The notes under the pieces: generated by a model
What the model was told of the DNA's origin: nothing
Database searches by the model: none
Seen by the model: only the letters and a program-made list of their open reading frames with translations
Assembly: GCF_014655595.1 (NCBI RefSeq)
Contig: NZ_BNBL01000007.1
Location: forward strand, 77,909-141,908
Reading direction: 5' to 3'
Length of the DNA stretch: 64,000 bases
DNA from: Streptomyces griseocarneus
GTDB taxonomy: Bacteria > Actinomycetota > Actinomycetes > Streptomycetales > Streptomycetaceae
Made by a program: the position numbers and the translations under genes
Part shown: positions 7,676 through 15,576 of the stretch, piece after piece
Numbering within the stretch: the first letter of the stretch is position 1
How the letters are laid out: the number at the start of each line of letters is the position of its first letter

Positions 7676-9442
7676 ATGTCCTCCTCCGCTTCCTCCGCCG
7701 CCTCCCTGCGCCCGCGCCCCCCGGCGGCGCCCGCCGGCCTGCCCGGCGCCGACCACGTGGTCGCCCACACGCTCCTGAACTGCCTGCTGCGCGAGGTCTC
7801 CGGCCCCGAGCACCAGACCGCCGTCACCGACGGACACCTGCTGCTGCGACTGCCGCGCGGCGGGGCCCTGCTGCGGGTCCGGCTGCGCCGCGCCTCCCTG
7901 ATCGGCGCCCACCGCTTCACCGGACCGGTCACCGAACAGCGCGACGGAGTCTGGACGGAACTGCCCTGGCGGACGCTGGCCGAGTACATCCACCACGAAC
8001 TGGAACTGCGCACCGGCGTGCGCAACGACGAGTTCCTCGGCCAGGTCGCCGCCGGCCACGCGGGCGTGACCGCCGCCCTCGAGGCCTGGCGCCCCGCCGC
8101 CGGCGACCTCACCCCCGCCGGGCGCTACCTGGACTCCGAGCAGTCCCTGCTCCTCGGCCACCGCTTCCACCCCACCCCCAAGGCGCGCACCGGCTCCCCG
8201 GAGGACTGGGCCCGCTACGCCCCCGAGGCGCGCGCCTCCTTCCCCCTGCGCCACCTGGCCGTGCGCCGCGAGCTCGTCCGCGAGGAGGCGGCCCGCCCGG
8301 GCGCCCTGGCCGCGCTCGACCGGCAGGGGAGCGTGCCCGAGGGCTACGTCCTGCTGCCCGCGCACCCGTGGCAGTACGCCATGCTCGAGGGCCACCCCGC
8401 GCTGCGGGCGGCCAGGGAGCGCGGCGACGTCCTCGACCTCGGCGAGCGCGGGGCGGACTTCGCGCCCACGGCCTCGGTGCGCACGCTCTACGACGGCCGG
8501 GACTTCCTGAAGTTCAGCCTCAACATCCGCATCACCAACTGCCTGCGCAAGAACGCCGAGTACGAGCTGACCGGCGCCGTCGCCCTGACCCGCCTGCTGG
8601 AGCCGGTGGCCGGCGACCTCGCCGCCCGCTTCCCCGGCGCCGCCCTGCTGCGCGAACCCGGCTACCGCACCCTGGACCTCGGCAGCCGCGAACTCGCGGA
8701 GGGCTTCGGCGTCATCGTCCGCGAGGGCCTCGACGCCCGCCTCGCGCCCGGCCTGACCGCCCTGCTGGCCGGAGCCGTCGCCGACGAGTACCCCACCACC
8801 GGCGCCCAGGTCTCGCGGCTGCTCGAGGGCACCGGCCCCGACGGCGCGCTCGCCTGGTGGGACGACTACCTGTGGCTGCTCGTCCCGCCGGTGCTGGCCG
8901 CCTACTTCGACCACGGCGTCGTCCTCGAGCCCCACCTGCAGAACGTCGTCGTGGGCGTCGACGGCGACGGCATGCCCCGCCAGGTCCTGCTGCGCGACCT
9001 GGAGGGCACCAAGCTGCTCCCCGAGCACCACGCGGCGGCCCTCGCGGAGCTCGCCCCCGAGGTGGCCCGCCCGATGACGTACGACCGCGAGCGCGGCTGG
9101 GACCGCGTCGTGTACTGCCTGCTGGTCAACCACCTCGCCGAGGTGCTCGCCGCCCTCGCCGACCGCCACCCCCACCTCGAGCCCGAACTGTGGTCCGCCG
9201 TACGCCGGGTGCTCGCCCGGCGCGCCGAGGCGCACGGCAACCCGCCGCTGCTGCGGGCCCTGGTCGCCGGGGTGCCGCTGCCCGCCAAGGCCAACCTCCT
9301 CACCCGCTGGGAGCGCAAGGCCGACCGGCACGCCGGCTACGTCCGCATCGGCTCGCCCCTGGTGTCGGACCTGCTGTCGGTGGCCCGCGGCGGTCAAGGC
9401 CCGACGGAATCCCGCACCGAACCCTGGAGCACCGCGCAGTGA
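7676..9442 (+). CDS. IucA/IucC-family (NIS) siderophore synthetase 2
   Basis: Second NIS synthetase, 588 residues. It shows the family landmarks in order: GHRFHPTPKARTG and YAPEARASFPLRHLAV, the ATP-binding TASVRTLYDGRDFLKFSLNIRITNCLRKNAEYEL segment split over about residues 262–298, EPHLQNVVVG and VLLRDLEGTKLL, and the helical C-terminal domain. ATG 7676 is 1 bp after the exporter stop, with GGAG close upstream. Its ITNCLRKN segment differs clearly from the equivalent part of synthetase 1, so the two probably recognise different carboxylates or already half-built intermediates. Stop overlaps the decarboxylase start. Confidence 0.93.
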   Translation: MSSSASSAASLRPRPPAAPAGLPGADHVVAHTLLNCLLREVSGPEHQTAVTDGHLLLRLPRGGALLRVRLRRASLIGAHRFTGPVTEQRDGVWTELPWRTLAEYIHHELELRTGVRNDEFLGQVAAGHAGVTAALEAWRPAAGDLTPAGRYLDSEQSLLLGHRFHPTPKARTGSPEDWARYAPEARASFPLRHLAVRRELVREEAARPGALAALDRQGSVPEGYVLLPAHPWQYAMLEGHPALRAARERGDVLDLGERGADFAPTASVRTLYDGRDFLKFSLNIRITNCLRKNAEYELTGAVALTRLLEPVAGDLAARFPGAALLREPGYRTLDLGSRELAEGFGVIVREGLDARLAPGLTALLAGAVADEYPTTGAQVSRLLEGTGPDGALAWWDDYLWLLVPPVLAAYFDHGVVLEPHLQNVVVGVDGDGMPRQVLLRDLEGTKLLPEHHAAALAELAPEVARPMTYDRERGWDRVVYCLLVNHLAEVLAALADRHPHLEPELWSAVRRVLARRAEAHGNPPLLRALVAGVPLPAKANLLTRWERKADRHAGYVRIGSPLVSDLLSVARGGQGPTESRTEPWSTAQ

Positions 9443-10626
9443 TCACCCCCCGAGCCGCCGCCCACGCCGAACGCCTGCCGGCCGGCGAACTGCCCGCCTA
9501 CCTCTACGACCTCGCCGCCCTCGACGAGCACGCCGAGCGGGTACGGGCCGCCCTGCCGCCGGACGTGGAGCTGTACTACGCGGCCAAGGCCAATCCCGCC
9601 CCCGAGATCCTGCGGGCCCTCGCCCCGCACGTCAGCGGCTACGAGGTCTCCTCCGGCGGCGAGCTGGCGCACGTCCGCCGGGCCGTGCCCGGCCTCCCGC
9701 TCGCCTTCGGCGGCCCCGGCAAGACCGAGGACGAGCTGCGGTTCGCCCTCGACCTGGGCGTCGAGCGCCTGCACGTGGAGAGCGAGAACGAGCTGCGGAT
9801 GCTGGCACGGCTGGCCGCCGGACGGCCCGGCGCGGCACCCCCCGTGGACGTCCTGCTGCGCGTCAACCTCCCCGTGGGGGACGGCGACCTGGGCGGTGCG
9901 GCGCTCGCCATGGGCGGCCGGCCCAGCCCGTTCGGCCTCGACCCGCGCCGCGCCGAGGCCTGCGTGCCGCTGCTGGGCTCGGGGCTGCGGCTGCGCGGCG
10001 TCCACGCCCACCTCGCCAGCGGCCTCGACGCGCCCGCGCAGCTGGCCCTCGCCGCCCGGATCACCGCCTGGGCGCGGGAGTTCGGCGACCGGCACGGCCT
10101 GGGCGCGATGGAGGTCAACGTCGGCGGCGGCATGGCCGTCGACTATGCCAGGCCGCACACCCGCTTCGACTGGGCCGGCTACGGGCAGGGGCTCGGCACG
10201 CTCCGCGAGCGCCACCCCGACGTCACCCTGCGCATCGAGCCGGGCCGGTCGATGACCGTCCACGCGGGCTGGTACGTCACCGAGGTCCTGGACGTCAAGC
10301 ACAGCCACGGCGAGGCCTTCGCGGTGCTGCGCGGCGGCACCCACCACATGCGCACCCCCGCCGCCAAGGGCCACGACCACCCCTTCACGGTGCTGCCCGT
10401 CCAGGACTGGGACCGTCCCTGGCCGCGCCCGGCGGCCCTGGACGAGCCGGTGACCCTCACCGGGCAGCTGTGCACGCCCAAGGACACCCTCGCCGCCCGG
10501 GTGCCGGTGGCGGAGCTGCGGGTGGGGGACCGGGTGGCGTTCTCCATGGCGGGCGCGTACGCCTGGAACATCTCGCACCACGCGTTCCTGATGCATCCCG
10601 CCCCGTCCTTCCACTTCCTGTCCTGA
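9439..10626 (+). CDS. PLP-dependent (fold III) decarboxylase of the siderophore operon
   Basis: Alanine-racemase-fold decarboxylase related to diaminopimelate/ornithine decarboxylases, 395 residues. The PLP lysine is in YYAAKANPAPEIL (Lys50). The phosphate-binding glycine loop VNVGGGMAVDY lies near residue 228 and HAHLASGLD precedes it. The C-terminal β-domain contains GQLCTPKDTLA with the conserved active-site Cys. The GTG overlaps the preceding stop by 4 bp, so it belongs to the operon. In staphyloferrin B biosynthesis a related enzyme (SbnH) decarboxylates a citrate–diaminopropionate intermediate. A similar role, or making a diamine building block, is the best inference here. Free amino-acid decarboxylation for general metabolism is less likely given the coupling. 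Confidence 0.88.
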   Translation: MITPRAAAHAERLPAGELPAYLYDLAALDEHAERVRAALPPDVELYYAAKANPAPEILRALAPHVSGYEVSSGGELAHVRRAVPGLPLAFGGPGKTEDELRFALDLGVERLHVESENELRMLARLAAGRPGAAPPVDVLLRVNLPVGDGDLGGAALAMGGRPSPFGLDPRRAEACVPLLGSGLRLRGVHAHLASGLDAPAQLALAARITAWAREFGDRHGLGAMEVNVGGGMAVDYARPHTRFDWAGYGQGLGTLRERHPDVTLRIEPGRSMTVHAGWYVTEVLDVKHSHGEAFAVLRGGTHHMRTPAAKGHDHPFTVLPVQDWDRPWPRPAALDEPVTLTGQLCTPKDTLAARVPVAELRVGDRVAFSMAGAYAWNISHHAFLMHPAPSFHFLS

Positions 10627-10697
10627 GCCCGCCGCCGCGGGGCCGCGCCCGCCGTTCCCCCGCCGCCCACCAGCCGGTTCCCGGCCGTTTTACCGAC

Positions 10698-10720
10698 CAT
10701 AGATGGTGGCTGCATCTATG
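10698..10720 (+). promoter_or_regulatory. Perfect 8-bp-arm dyad upstream of asnB (candidate operator)
   Basis: CATAGATG, 7-bp spacer, CATCTATG. It lies in the 181-bp gap after the decarboxylase and 88 bp before the asnB start. A TTTACC (10689–10694) followed 18 bp later by CATCTA gives a weak promoter overlapping the dyad, so a bound regulator could control asnB. The nearby GntR gene (12746) is an obvious but unproven candidate. Confidence 0.6.
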
Positions 10721-10807
10721 TGGGCGTAGCGTCGTCGGCACGGTCCGCCGCACCCACGGCGGACCGTGCCCCACGGGGGATCGCCTACCGAGGAGGGACA
10801 CCCGCCC

Positions 10808-12664
10808 ATGTGCGGAATCACCGGCTGGATCTCCTACGACCAGGACCTCACCACCGCCCGCGGCACGCTCCGGGCCATGACGGACACCATGGCCTGCCGC
10901 GGCCCCGACGCCGGCGGCACATGGCTCGACACCCACGCCGCCCTGGGCCACCGCCGGCTGGCCGTCATCGACGTCGAGGGCGGCCGCCAGCCCATGCTCG
11001 CCGAGCACGGCGGCCCCACCCCGCTCGCCCTCACCTACAGCGGCGAGGTCTACAACTACCGCGAGCTGCGCGCCGAACTGCGCTCCCACGGCCACGTCTT
11101 CCGCACCGACAGCGACACCGAGGTCGTGCTGCGCGCCTACCTCCAGTGGGGCGAGGCCTTCACCGACCACCTCAACGGCATGTACGCCTTCGCCCTGTGG
11201 GACCCGCGCACCGAGGAACTCCTCCTGGTCCGCGACCGCATGGGCATCAAGCCGCTGTACTACCACCCCACCGCCGACGGCGTGCTCTTCGGCTCCGAGC
11301 CCAAGGCGATCCTCGCCCACCCCGCCGTACGCCCCGCCGTCGACGCCGAGGGCCTCGCCGAACTGCTGGCCTTCACCAAGACCCCCGGCCACGCCGTCTA
11401 CAAGGGCATGCGCGAGCTGCGCCCCGGCCACATCGCGCGCGTGGGCCGCCAGGGGCTGACCGTACGCCGCTACTGGGCCCTCGAGGCCCGCGAGCACACC
11501 GACGGCCTCCCCGCCACCGTCGCGCACATCCGCGAACTGCTCGAGGACATCGTCGCTCGCCAGCTCGTCGCCGACGTGCCCCTGTGCACCCTGCTCTCCG
11601 GCGGACTCGACTCCTCCGTCATCACCGCGCTCGCCGCCGAGGGGCTGGCCGGGGCCGGGCGGGGACCGGTGCGCTCGTTCTCCGTCGACTTCACCGGCCA
11701 CACCGAGAACTTCCGGGCCGACGCCCTGCGCCCCACCCCCGACGGCCCCTACGCCCACGCCCTCGCCGAGCACGTGCGCTCCGACCACAGCGACATCGTG
11801 CTCGACACCGCAGACCTCGCCGACCCGGCCCACCGCGACGCCGTCCTGAGGGCCCGCGACCTGCCCGTCGCCGGCTTCGGCGACGGCGACACCTCGCTCT
11901 ACCTCCTCTTCAGGGCCATCCGCGAACAGTCCACCGTCGCCCTGTCCGGGGAGTCGGCCGACGAGGTCTTCGGCGGCTACTCGTGGTTCCACAACCCCGC
12001 CCACGTGGCCGCCGACACCTTCCCCTGGATCGCCGCCCGCGTCGCCGACCACTTCTCCGGAGAGGGCAGCGGCGGCCGCACCGGGCTCCTCGACCGAGGA
12101 CTTCTGGCCAAACTCGACCTGCCCGGCTACACCGACGCCGGCTACCGCGACGCCCTCGCCGAGACCCCCCGCCTGCCCGGCGAGAGCGGCCGGCAGAAGC
12201 GGATGCGGGAGATCAGCCACCTGCACCTGACCCGCTTCGTGCAGATGCTGCTCGACCGCAAGGACCGGGCCAGCATGGCCACCGGCCTCGAGGTGCGGGT
12301 GCCCTTCTGCGACCACCGCCTGGTCTCCTACGTCTTCAACACCCCCTGGTCGATGAAGACCTTCGACGGCCGCGAGAAGTCCCTGCTGCGCGCCGCCACC
12401 CGCGACCTGCTCCCCGCCGCCGTCGCCGACCGGGTCAAGAGCCCCTACCCCAGCACCCAGGACCCCCGCTACGCCGCGGCCCTGCGCGCCGAACTCGGCC
12501 GGGTGCTCGCCGAGCCGGACGCTCCCGTACGCCCCCTCCTCGACACCGCCGCCGTCTCCGGCGCGCTCGCCGGGGACGCCGGCGAATCCTTCCGCGCCGC
12601 CACCGAAGTGGCCCTCGGCCTCAACACCTGGCTGACGTCCCACGGCGTGTCCCTGGAGCTCTGA
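10808..12664 (+). CDS. asnB: Glutamine-hydrolysing asparagine synthetase
   Basis: Class-II glutamine amidotransferase plus ATP-pyrophosphatase synthetase, 618 residues, converting aspartate and glutamine to asparagine. The N-terminal nucleophile is Cys2 (MCGITGW). GHRRLAVID and DSDTEVVLRAY are the glutaminase glutamine-binding segments. The PP-loop SGGLDSS spans 264–270, with ESADEVFGGY and DRKDRASMATGLEVRVPF downstream. In the oxyanion-hole segment E. coli AsnB has VNGEIYN; here it is YSGEVYN, with Ser78 at the Asn position. ATG 10808 follows GAGGAGGG by about 10 bp. It has its own 5' region, so it may be independent of the siderophore operon. Amidation of a siderophore intermediate cannot be excluded. 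Confidence 0.92.
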   Translation: MCGITGWISYDQDLTTARGTLRAMTDTMACRGPDAGGTWLDTHAALGHRRLAVIDVEGGRQPMLAEHGGPTPLALTYSGEVYNYRELRAELRSHGHVFRTDSDTEVVLRAYLQWGEAFTDHLNGMYAFALWDPRTEELLLVRDRMGIKPLYYHPTADGVLFGSEPKAILAHPAVRPAVDAEGLAELLAFTKTPGHAVYKGMRELRPGHIARVGRQGLTVRRYWALEAREHTDGLPATVAHIRELLEDIVARQLVADVPLCTLLSGGLDSSVITALAAEGLAGAGRGPVRSFSVDFTGHTENFRADALRPTPDGPYAHALAEHVRSDHSDIVLDTADLADPAHRDAVLRARDLPVAGFGDGDTSLYLLFRAIREQSTVALSGESADEVFGGYSWFHNPAHVAADTFPWIAARVADHFSGEGSGGRTGLLDRGLLAKLDLPGYTDAGYRDALAETPRLPGESGRQKRMREISHLHLTRFVQMLLDRKDRASMATGLEVRVPFCDHRLVSYVFNTPWSMKTFDGREKSLLRAATRDLLPAAVADRVKSPYPSTQDPRYAAALRAELGRVLAEPDAPVRPLLDTAAVSGALAGDAGESFRAATEVALGLNTWLTSHGVSLEL

Positions 12665-12745
12665 AACCCAGCGGGCCTGCGGGCACGGTGGGCACGCCTG
12701 GCGCACAATGGACGGCACACCGCCCGCCCAGCCAGGAGTCCCACC

Positions 12746-13120
12746 GTGGCCTTGCAGATGACCGTCGACCCGGACGCCGCCGAGCCCCCCTTCGAGCAGA
12801 TCCGCGCCCGCATCGCCGAGCGCGCCCGCTCCGGCGCCCTCCCGGTCGGCTACAAACTGCCGACCGTACGCGGCTTCGCCGAGGAACTGGGCCTGGCCGC
12901 CAACACCGTGGCCAAGGCCTACCGCGCGCTCGAGGCGGACGGCGTGATCGAGACCCGCGGCCGCAACGGCACGTTCATCGCCGCGCGGGGCGACACCGCC
13001 GAGCGCGAGGCCGCGGCGGCCGCCGCCGCGTACGCCCAGCGGGCGCACCGCCTCGGCCTGGACCAGGAGGCCGCCCTGGCCGCCGCCCGGGAGGCGCTGC
13101 GGGCGGTCTACGAACGCTGA
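12746..13120 (+). CDS. Short GntR-family regulator (YtrA-like)
   Basis: Compact 124-residue DNA-binding protein. It has a GntR winged helix: PPFEQIRARIAERARSGALPVGYKLPTVRGFAEELGLAANTVAKAYRALEADGVIETRGRNGTFI, with the recognition helix around AANTVAKAYRAL. A short Ala-rich helical tail follows instead of a ligand domain. That is the YtrA architecture, often linked to ABC transporters or cell-envelope stress. GTG 12746 has AGGAG about 9 bp upstream. It lies 81 bp after asnB on the same strand and may control the 10.7-kb dyad or itself. The effector is unknown. Confidence 0.88.
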   Translation: MALQMTVDPDAAEPPFEQIRARIAERARSGALPVGYKLPTVRGFAEELGLAANTVAKAYRALEADGVIETRGRNGTFIAARGDTAEREAAAAAAAYAQRAHRLGLDQEAALAAAREALRAVYER

Positions 13121-13204
13121 GCCCGCGCGGGCGGAAGACCCTTCGGCGTCCCGCCTGCCGCGAAGGTGCCGCACGTCCGATCCGCCCCGGTTACCCTTTC
13201 CGTG

Positions 13205-14596
13205 ATGGGACGTCATGGTGGATCTCGGACGTCGCCGCGGGCGACGTCATGGCGGTCGTGGACGCCGCGGGCACGGCTCGTCGTCCTGCTCGCGACCGCG
13301 GTCGCCGCCCTGGTGGTGGTGGTCACCGTGAGCCTCGCGGTACGGCCCGGCGGGGCCGGGGACGCCAAGGGCCGCCCCGGCGGGGCAGCCGCCGACATCG
13401 GCTGGGGCTTCACCCACACCCAGTACAGCGCCGACCTCGGCCAGGCCGACGCCCGCCGCACCGCCGCGCGCACGCTCTCGGGCGACCGGCTGCCCCAGAA
13501 CCAGCACATCATGGGCTGGGGCGTCGACAACCCCGAGCCGAAGAAGGGGCGTTACAACTTCACCGACCTCGACCGGCGCGTCGCGCTCATGCGCGCGACC
13601 GGCACCACGCCCGTCCTCACCCTGTGCTGCGCCCCCGACTGGATGAAGGGCGGCGACGAGCACACCGACTGGTCCCAGAAGTCCCTGGAGAAGGCCCCCG
13701 ACCGGGCCCACTACAAGGACTTCGCCAAGCTGGCCGGCGTCGTCGCCAAGCGCTATCCCGAGGTCCGGCACTTCATCGTCTGGAACGAGTTCAAGGGCTT
13801 CTACGACGAATCGAGGAAGCGCTGGGACTACGAGGGGTACACCGAGCTGTACAACCTCGTCTACAAGGAAGTGAAGAAGAGGAACAAGCACGCCCTCGTC
13901 GGCGGCCCGTACGTCGTCATGGACAGCGAGGCCCCCGGCGCCGGCTCCAACGCCTCCCGGGTGAGCGGCCCCTGGGGTGCGGTGGACCAGCGTGCCGTCG
14001 ACGCGGTGGAGTACTGGGACGAGCACAAGGAGGGGGCGGACTTCGTCGTCGTGGACGGCGCCAGCTACACCCGTACGGGCAGCAGGACCGTGCCCGACGA
14101 ATTCCGGGCCACGGGCAAGTTCTCCGACGTCACCGCCTGGCTCAACCGGACCACGGGGCTCCCGGTGTGGTGGGCCGAGTGGTACGTCGAGCCCGCCGAC
14201 GAGCACGACCAGCGCAAGACGTGGAGCGAGACCCACCGCGTGGCCGTGCAGGCCAGCGCCCTGATGCGGCTGGCCGAAGCGGGCGTGGCGGGCGCCTTCT
14301 ACTGGAACCCCGAGGAACAGGGCGCCGACTGCCCCGGCTGCCTGTGGCGCAGCACCGAACTGGGCGACGGGGGAGGGCAGCTGCCGATGCTGGACCTGCT
14401 CACCCGCTTCGCCAGAGCCTTCCCGCCCGGCACGGAGCTGCGGGAGGTGGACGTGGGCGGCGACGGCCGCTCGCAGGTCCAGGTGCTCGGCTCCGCCGAC
14501 GTGGTGCTGGCCGTCAACACCCGGGACCACAAGGTCGCGGCCCTCATCGACGGCCGCGAGGTCGAGCTCGGGCCGTACGAGACCCGCTGGCTGTGA
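13205..14596 (+). CDS. Secreted/membrane-anchored clan-A glycoside hydrolase (GH39-like)
   Basis: Predicted extracytoplasmic β-glycosidase, 463 residues. After a basic N-terminus, one hydrophobic segment (VVLLATAVAALVVVVTVSLAV) acts as signal anchor. The body is a TIM-barrel. The acid/base Glu195 sits in IVWNEFKG and the nucleophile Glu325 in WWAEWYVEP, a spacing typical of clan GH-A. GWGVDNPEPKKGRYNFTDLD near the start is the usual GH39/GH5-like first strand region, and a small β-domain ends the protein. ATG 13205 is preceded by an in-frame GTG and a TACCCT about 8 bp upstream, so translation may be leaderless. Beside a polysaccharide locus, it probably trims that polymer; the substrate is unknown. 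Confidence 0.82.
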   Translation: MGRHGGSRTSPRATSWRSWTPRARLVVLLATAVAALVVVVTVSLAVRPGGAGDAKGRPGGAAADIGWGFTHTQYSADLGQADARRTAARTLSGDRLPQNQHIMGWGVDNPEPKKGRYNFTDLDRRVALMRATGTTPVLTLCCAPDWMKGGDEHTDWSQKSLEKAPDRAHYKDFAKLAGVVAKRYPEVRHFIVWNEFKGFYDESRKRWDYEGYTELYNLVYKEVKKRNKHALVGGPYVVMDSEAPGAGSNASRVSGPWGAVDQRAVDAVEYWDEHKEGADFVVVDGASYTRTGSRTVPDEFRATGKFSDVTAWLNRTTGLPVWWAEWYVEPADEHDQRKTWSETHRVAVQASALMRLAEAGVAGAFYWNPEEQGADCPGCLWRSTELGDGGGQLPMLDLLTRFARAFPPGTELREVDVGGDGRSQVQVLGSADVVLAVNTRDHKVAALIDGREVELGPYETRWL

Positions 14597-14652
14597 ATCC
14601 GGCGGCACGCCCCCGCCTCAGCGACGCCCCACCGAGCGAAAGGACGACCGTC

Positions 14653-14907
14653 ATGCCCGAGGACGCGAGCCAGGCACTGGTCATCGCCGACGCGGAGAAC
14701 AACTACTACGTCCTGCCCCGCGAGGTCGTCGAGATGGCCAGGGCGGCGCCCGAGGCCAGGGCCGTCATCGAGGAGCACCTCGGAGCGCAGGGCAGGGTCC
14801 CGCTCGCGGACGGCTACACCTTCGTCGGCGTGCTGCGGCTGCGGGCCGAGGGGGAGATGACCCACTACACCACCGAGGCCTCCTGGCCCGTGGCCACCGC
14901 GCCCTGA
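14653..14907 (+). CDS. Small conserved-looking protein, 84 residues, unknown function
   Basis: I do not recognise this protein. It is acidic, predicted soluble, with no signal peptide, membrane segment or Cys pair. A β-strand-like start (ALVIADAENNYYVLPREVV) is followed by a helix (EMARAAPEARAVIEEHLG). GAGCGAAAGGA precedes ATG 14653. Its stop overlaps the next gene's ATG (TGATG), so it is translationally coupled to the Fe/2OG-like protein, and the two probably work together. The motif arrangement (short β segment, then NNYYVLP) is reminiscent of small precursor or adaptor proteins, but that is speculation. Confidence 0.7.
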   Translation: MPEDASQALVIADAENNYYVLPREVVEMARAAPEARAVIEEHLGAQGRVPLADGYTFVGVLRLRAEGEMTHYTTEASWPVATAP

Positions 14908-15542
14908 TGGCGGCCGCCGACCCGCCGCTCCCGCTGCGTGCCACGGTCACCCGGGCCCAGCAGCGCGCCTTCGCGGCCCAGGGGTACGTCCCGCTGGCCG
15001 GGCTGTGGGGCCGGGCCCTGGCCGAGGCCGTCGCGGAGGAGGGCCGGCGGCGGCACGCCGTCGCCGAGGTCCCCCGCGGCGGCCCGCGCACCCCCGTCCC
15101 CGCCCGCCGCGTGCCGCGCCGGGCCACCCCCGCCGCGAGCGGGCCGCTGCTGGCCCGGGTGCACCTGGCGCTGGTCGGCGCGGCCCGCGCGCTCACCGGG
15201 CGGCTGCTCGTGCCGACCTTCGCGGCGTACGGCTACTACGAGGGCGACGACGAGGTGTTCCTGCACGTCGACACCGAGCAGTGCGATCTGACGCTGCTGA
15301 CCGTCGCGTTCGGCGAGGTCGGCCCGCTGCACGTGCATCCCGGCCTGATCGGCAGCACGATGGAGCGGCTGGGCGAGCTGGAGGGCGACCCCGGCTGGGA
15401 CCGCACCGGCGGCATCCGCGTCACCTACCCCGACACCGGGGTCACCGCCCTCAACGGCCACGTCCTGCCGCACCACCGGCCCGGCAGCCCGCGTCCGGGC
15501 CTCCACGCGGTGGCCGCCCTGTGCTACCGCTCCCTGTTCTGA
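14907..15542 (+). CDS. Putative Fe(II)/2-oxoglutarate-type oxygenase-like protein
   Basis: 211 residues. A double-stranded β-helix oxygenase is suggested by an HxD pair (FLHVDTEQ: His120, Asp122) and a distal histidine cluster with arginine (NGHVLPHHRPG: His185, His189, His190, Arg191), the spacing expected for the metal triad and 2OG-binding Arg. The N-terminal 80 residues are Arg/Ala-rich and carry VTRAQQRAFAAQGYV, like the first helix of phytanoyl-type dioxygenases. Its start overlaps the stop of the 84-residue gene. Substrate unknown; the 84-residue protein is a natural candidate partner. It is convergent with the flippase gene 34 bp away. It could also be a non-catalytic cupin-like fold. 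Confidence 0.6.
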   Translation: MAAADPPLPLRATVTRAQQRAFAAQGYVPLAGLWGRALAEAVAEEGRRRHAVAEVPRGGPRTPVPARRVPRRATPAASGPLLARVHLALVGAARALTGRLLVPTFAAYGYYEGDDEVFLHVDTEQCDLTLLTVAFGEVGPLHVHPGLIGSTMERLGELEGDPGWDRTGGIRVTYPDTGVTALNGHVLPHHRPGSPRPGLHAVAALCYRSLF

Positions 15543-15576
15543 CGCTTCCTGTTCCGACGCCTTGGGGACGGCCGGC

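Noticed and set aside
10457..13216. 919-codon open frame on the minus strand opposite asnB
   Set aside because: Composition is Gly/Val/Glu-rich frame shadow typical of GC-rich DNA. It lies antisense to asnB, which has complete motifs.
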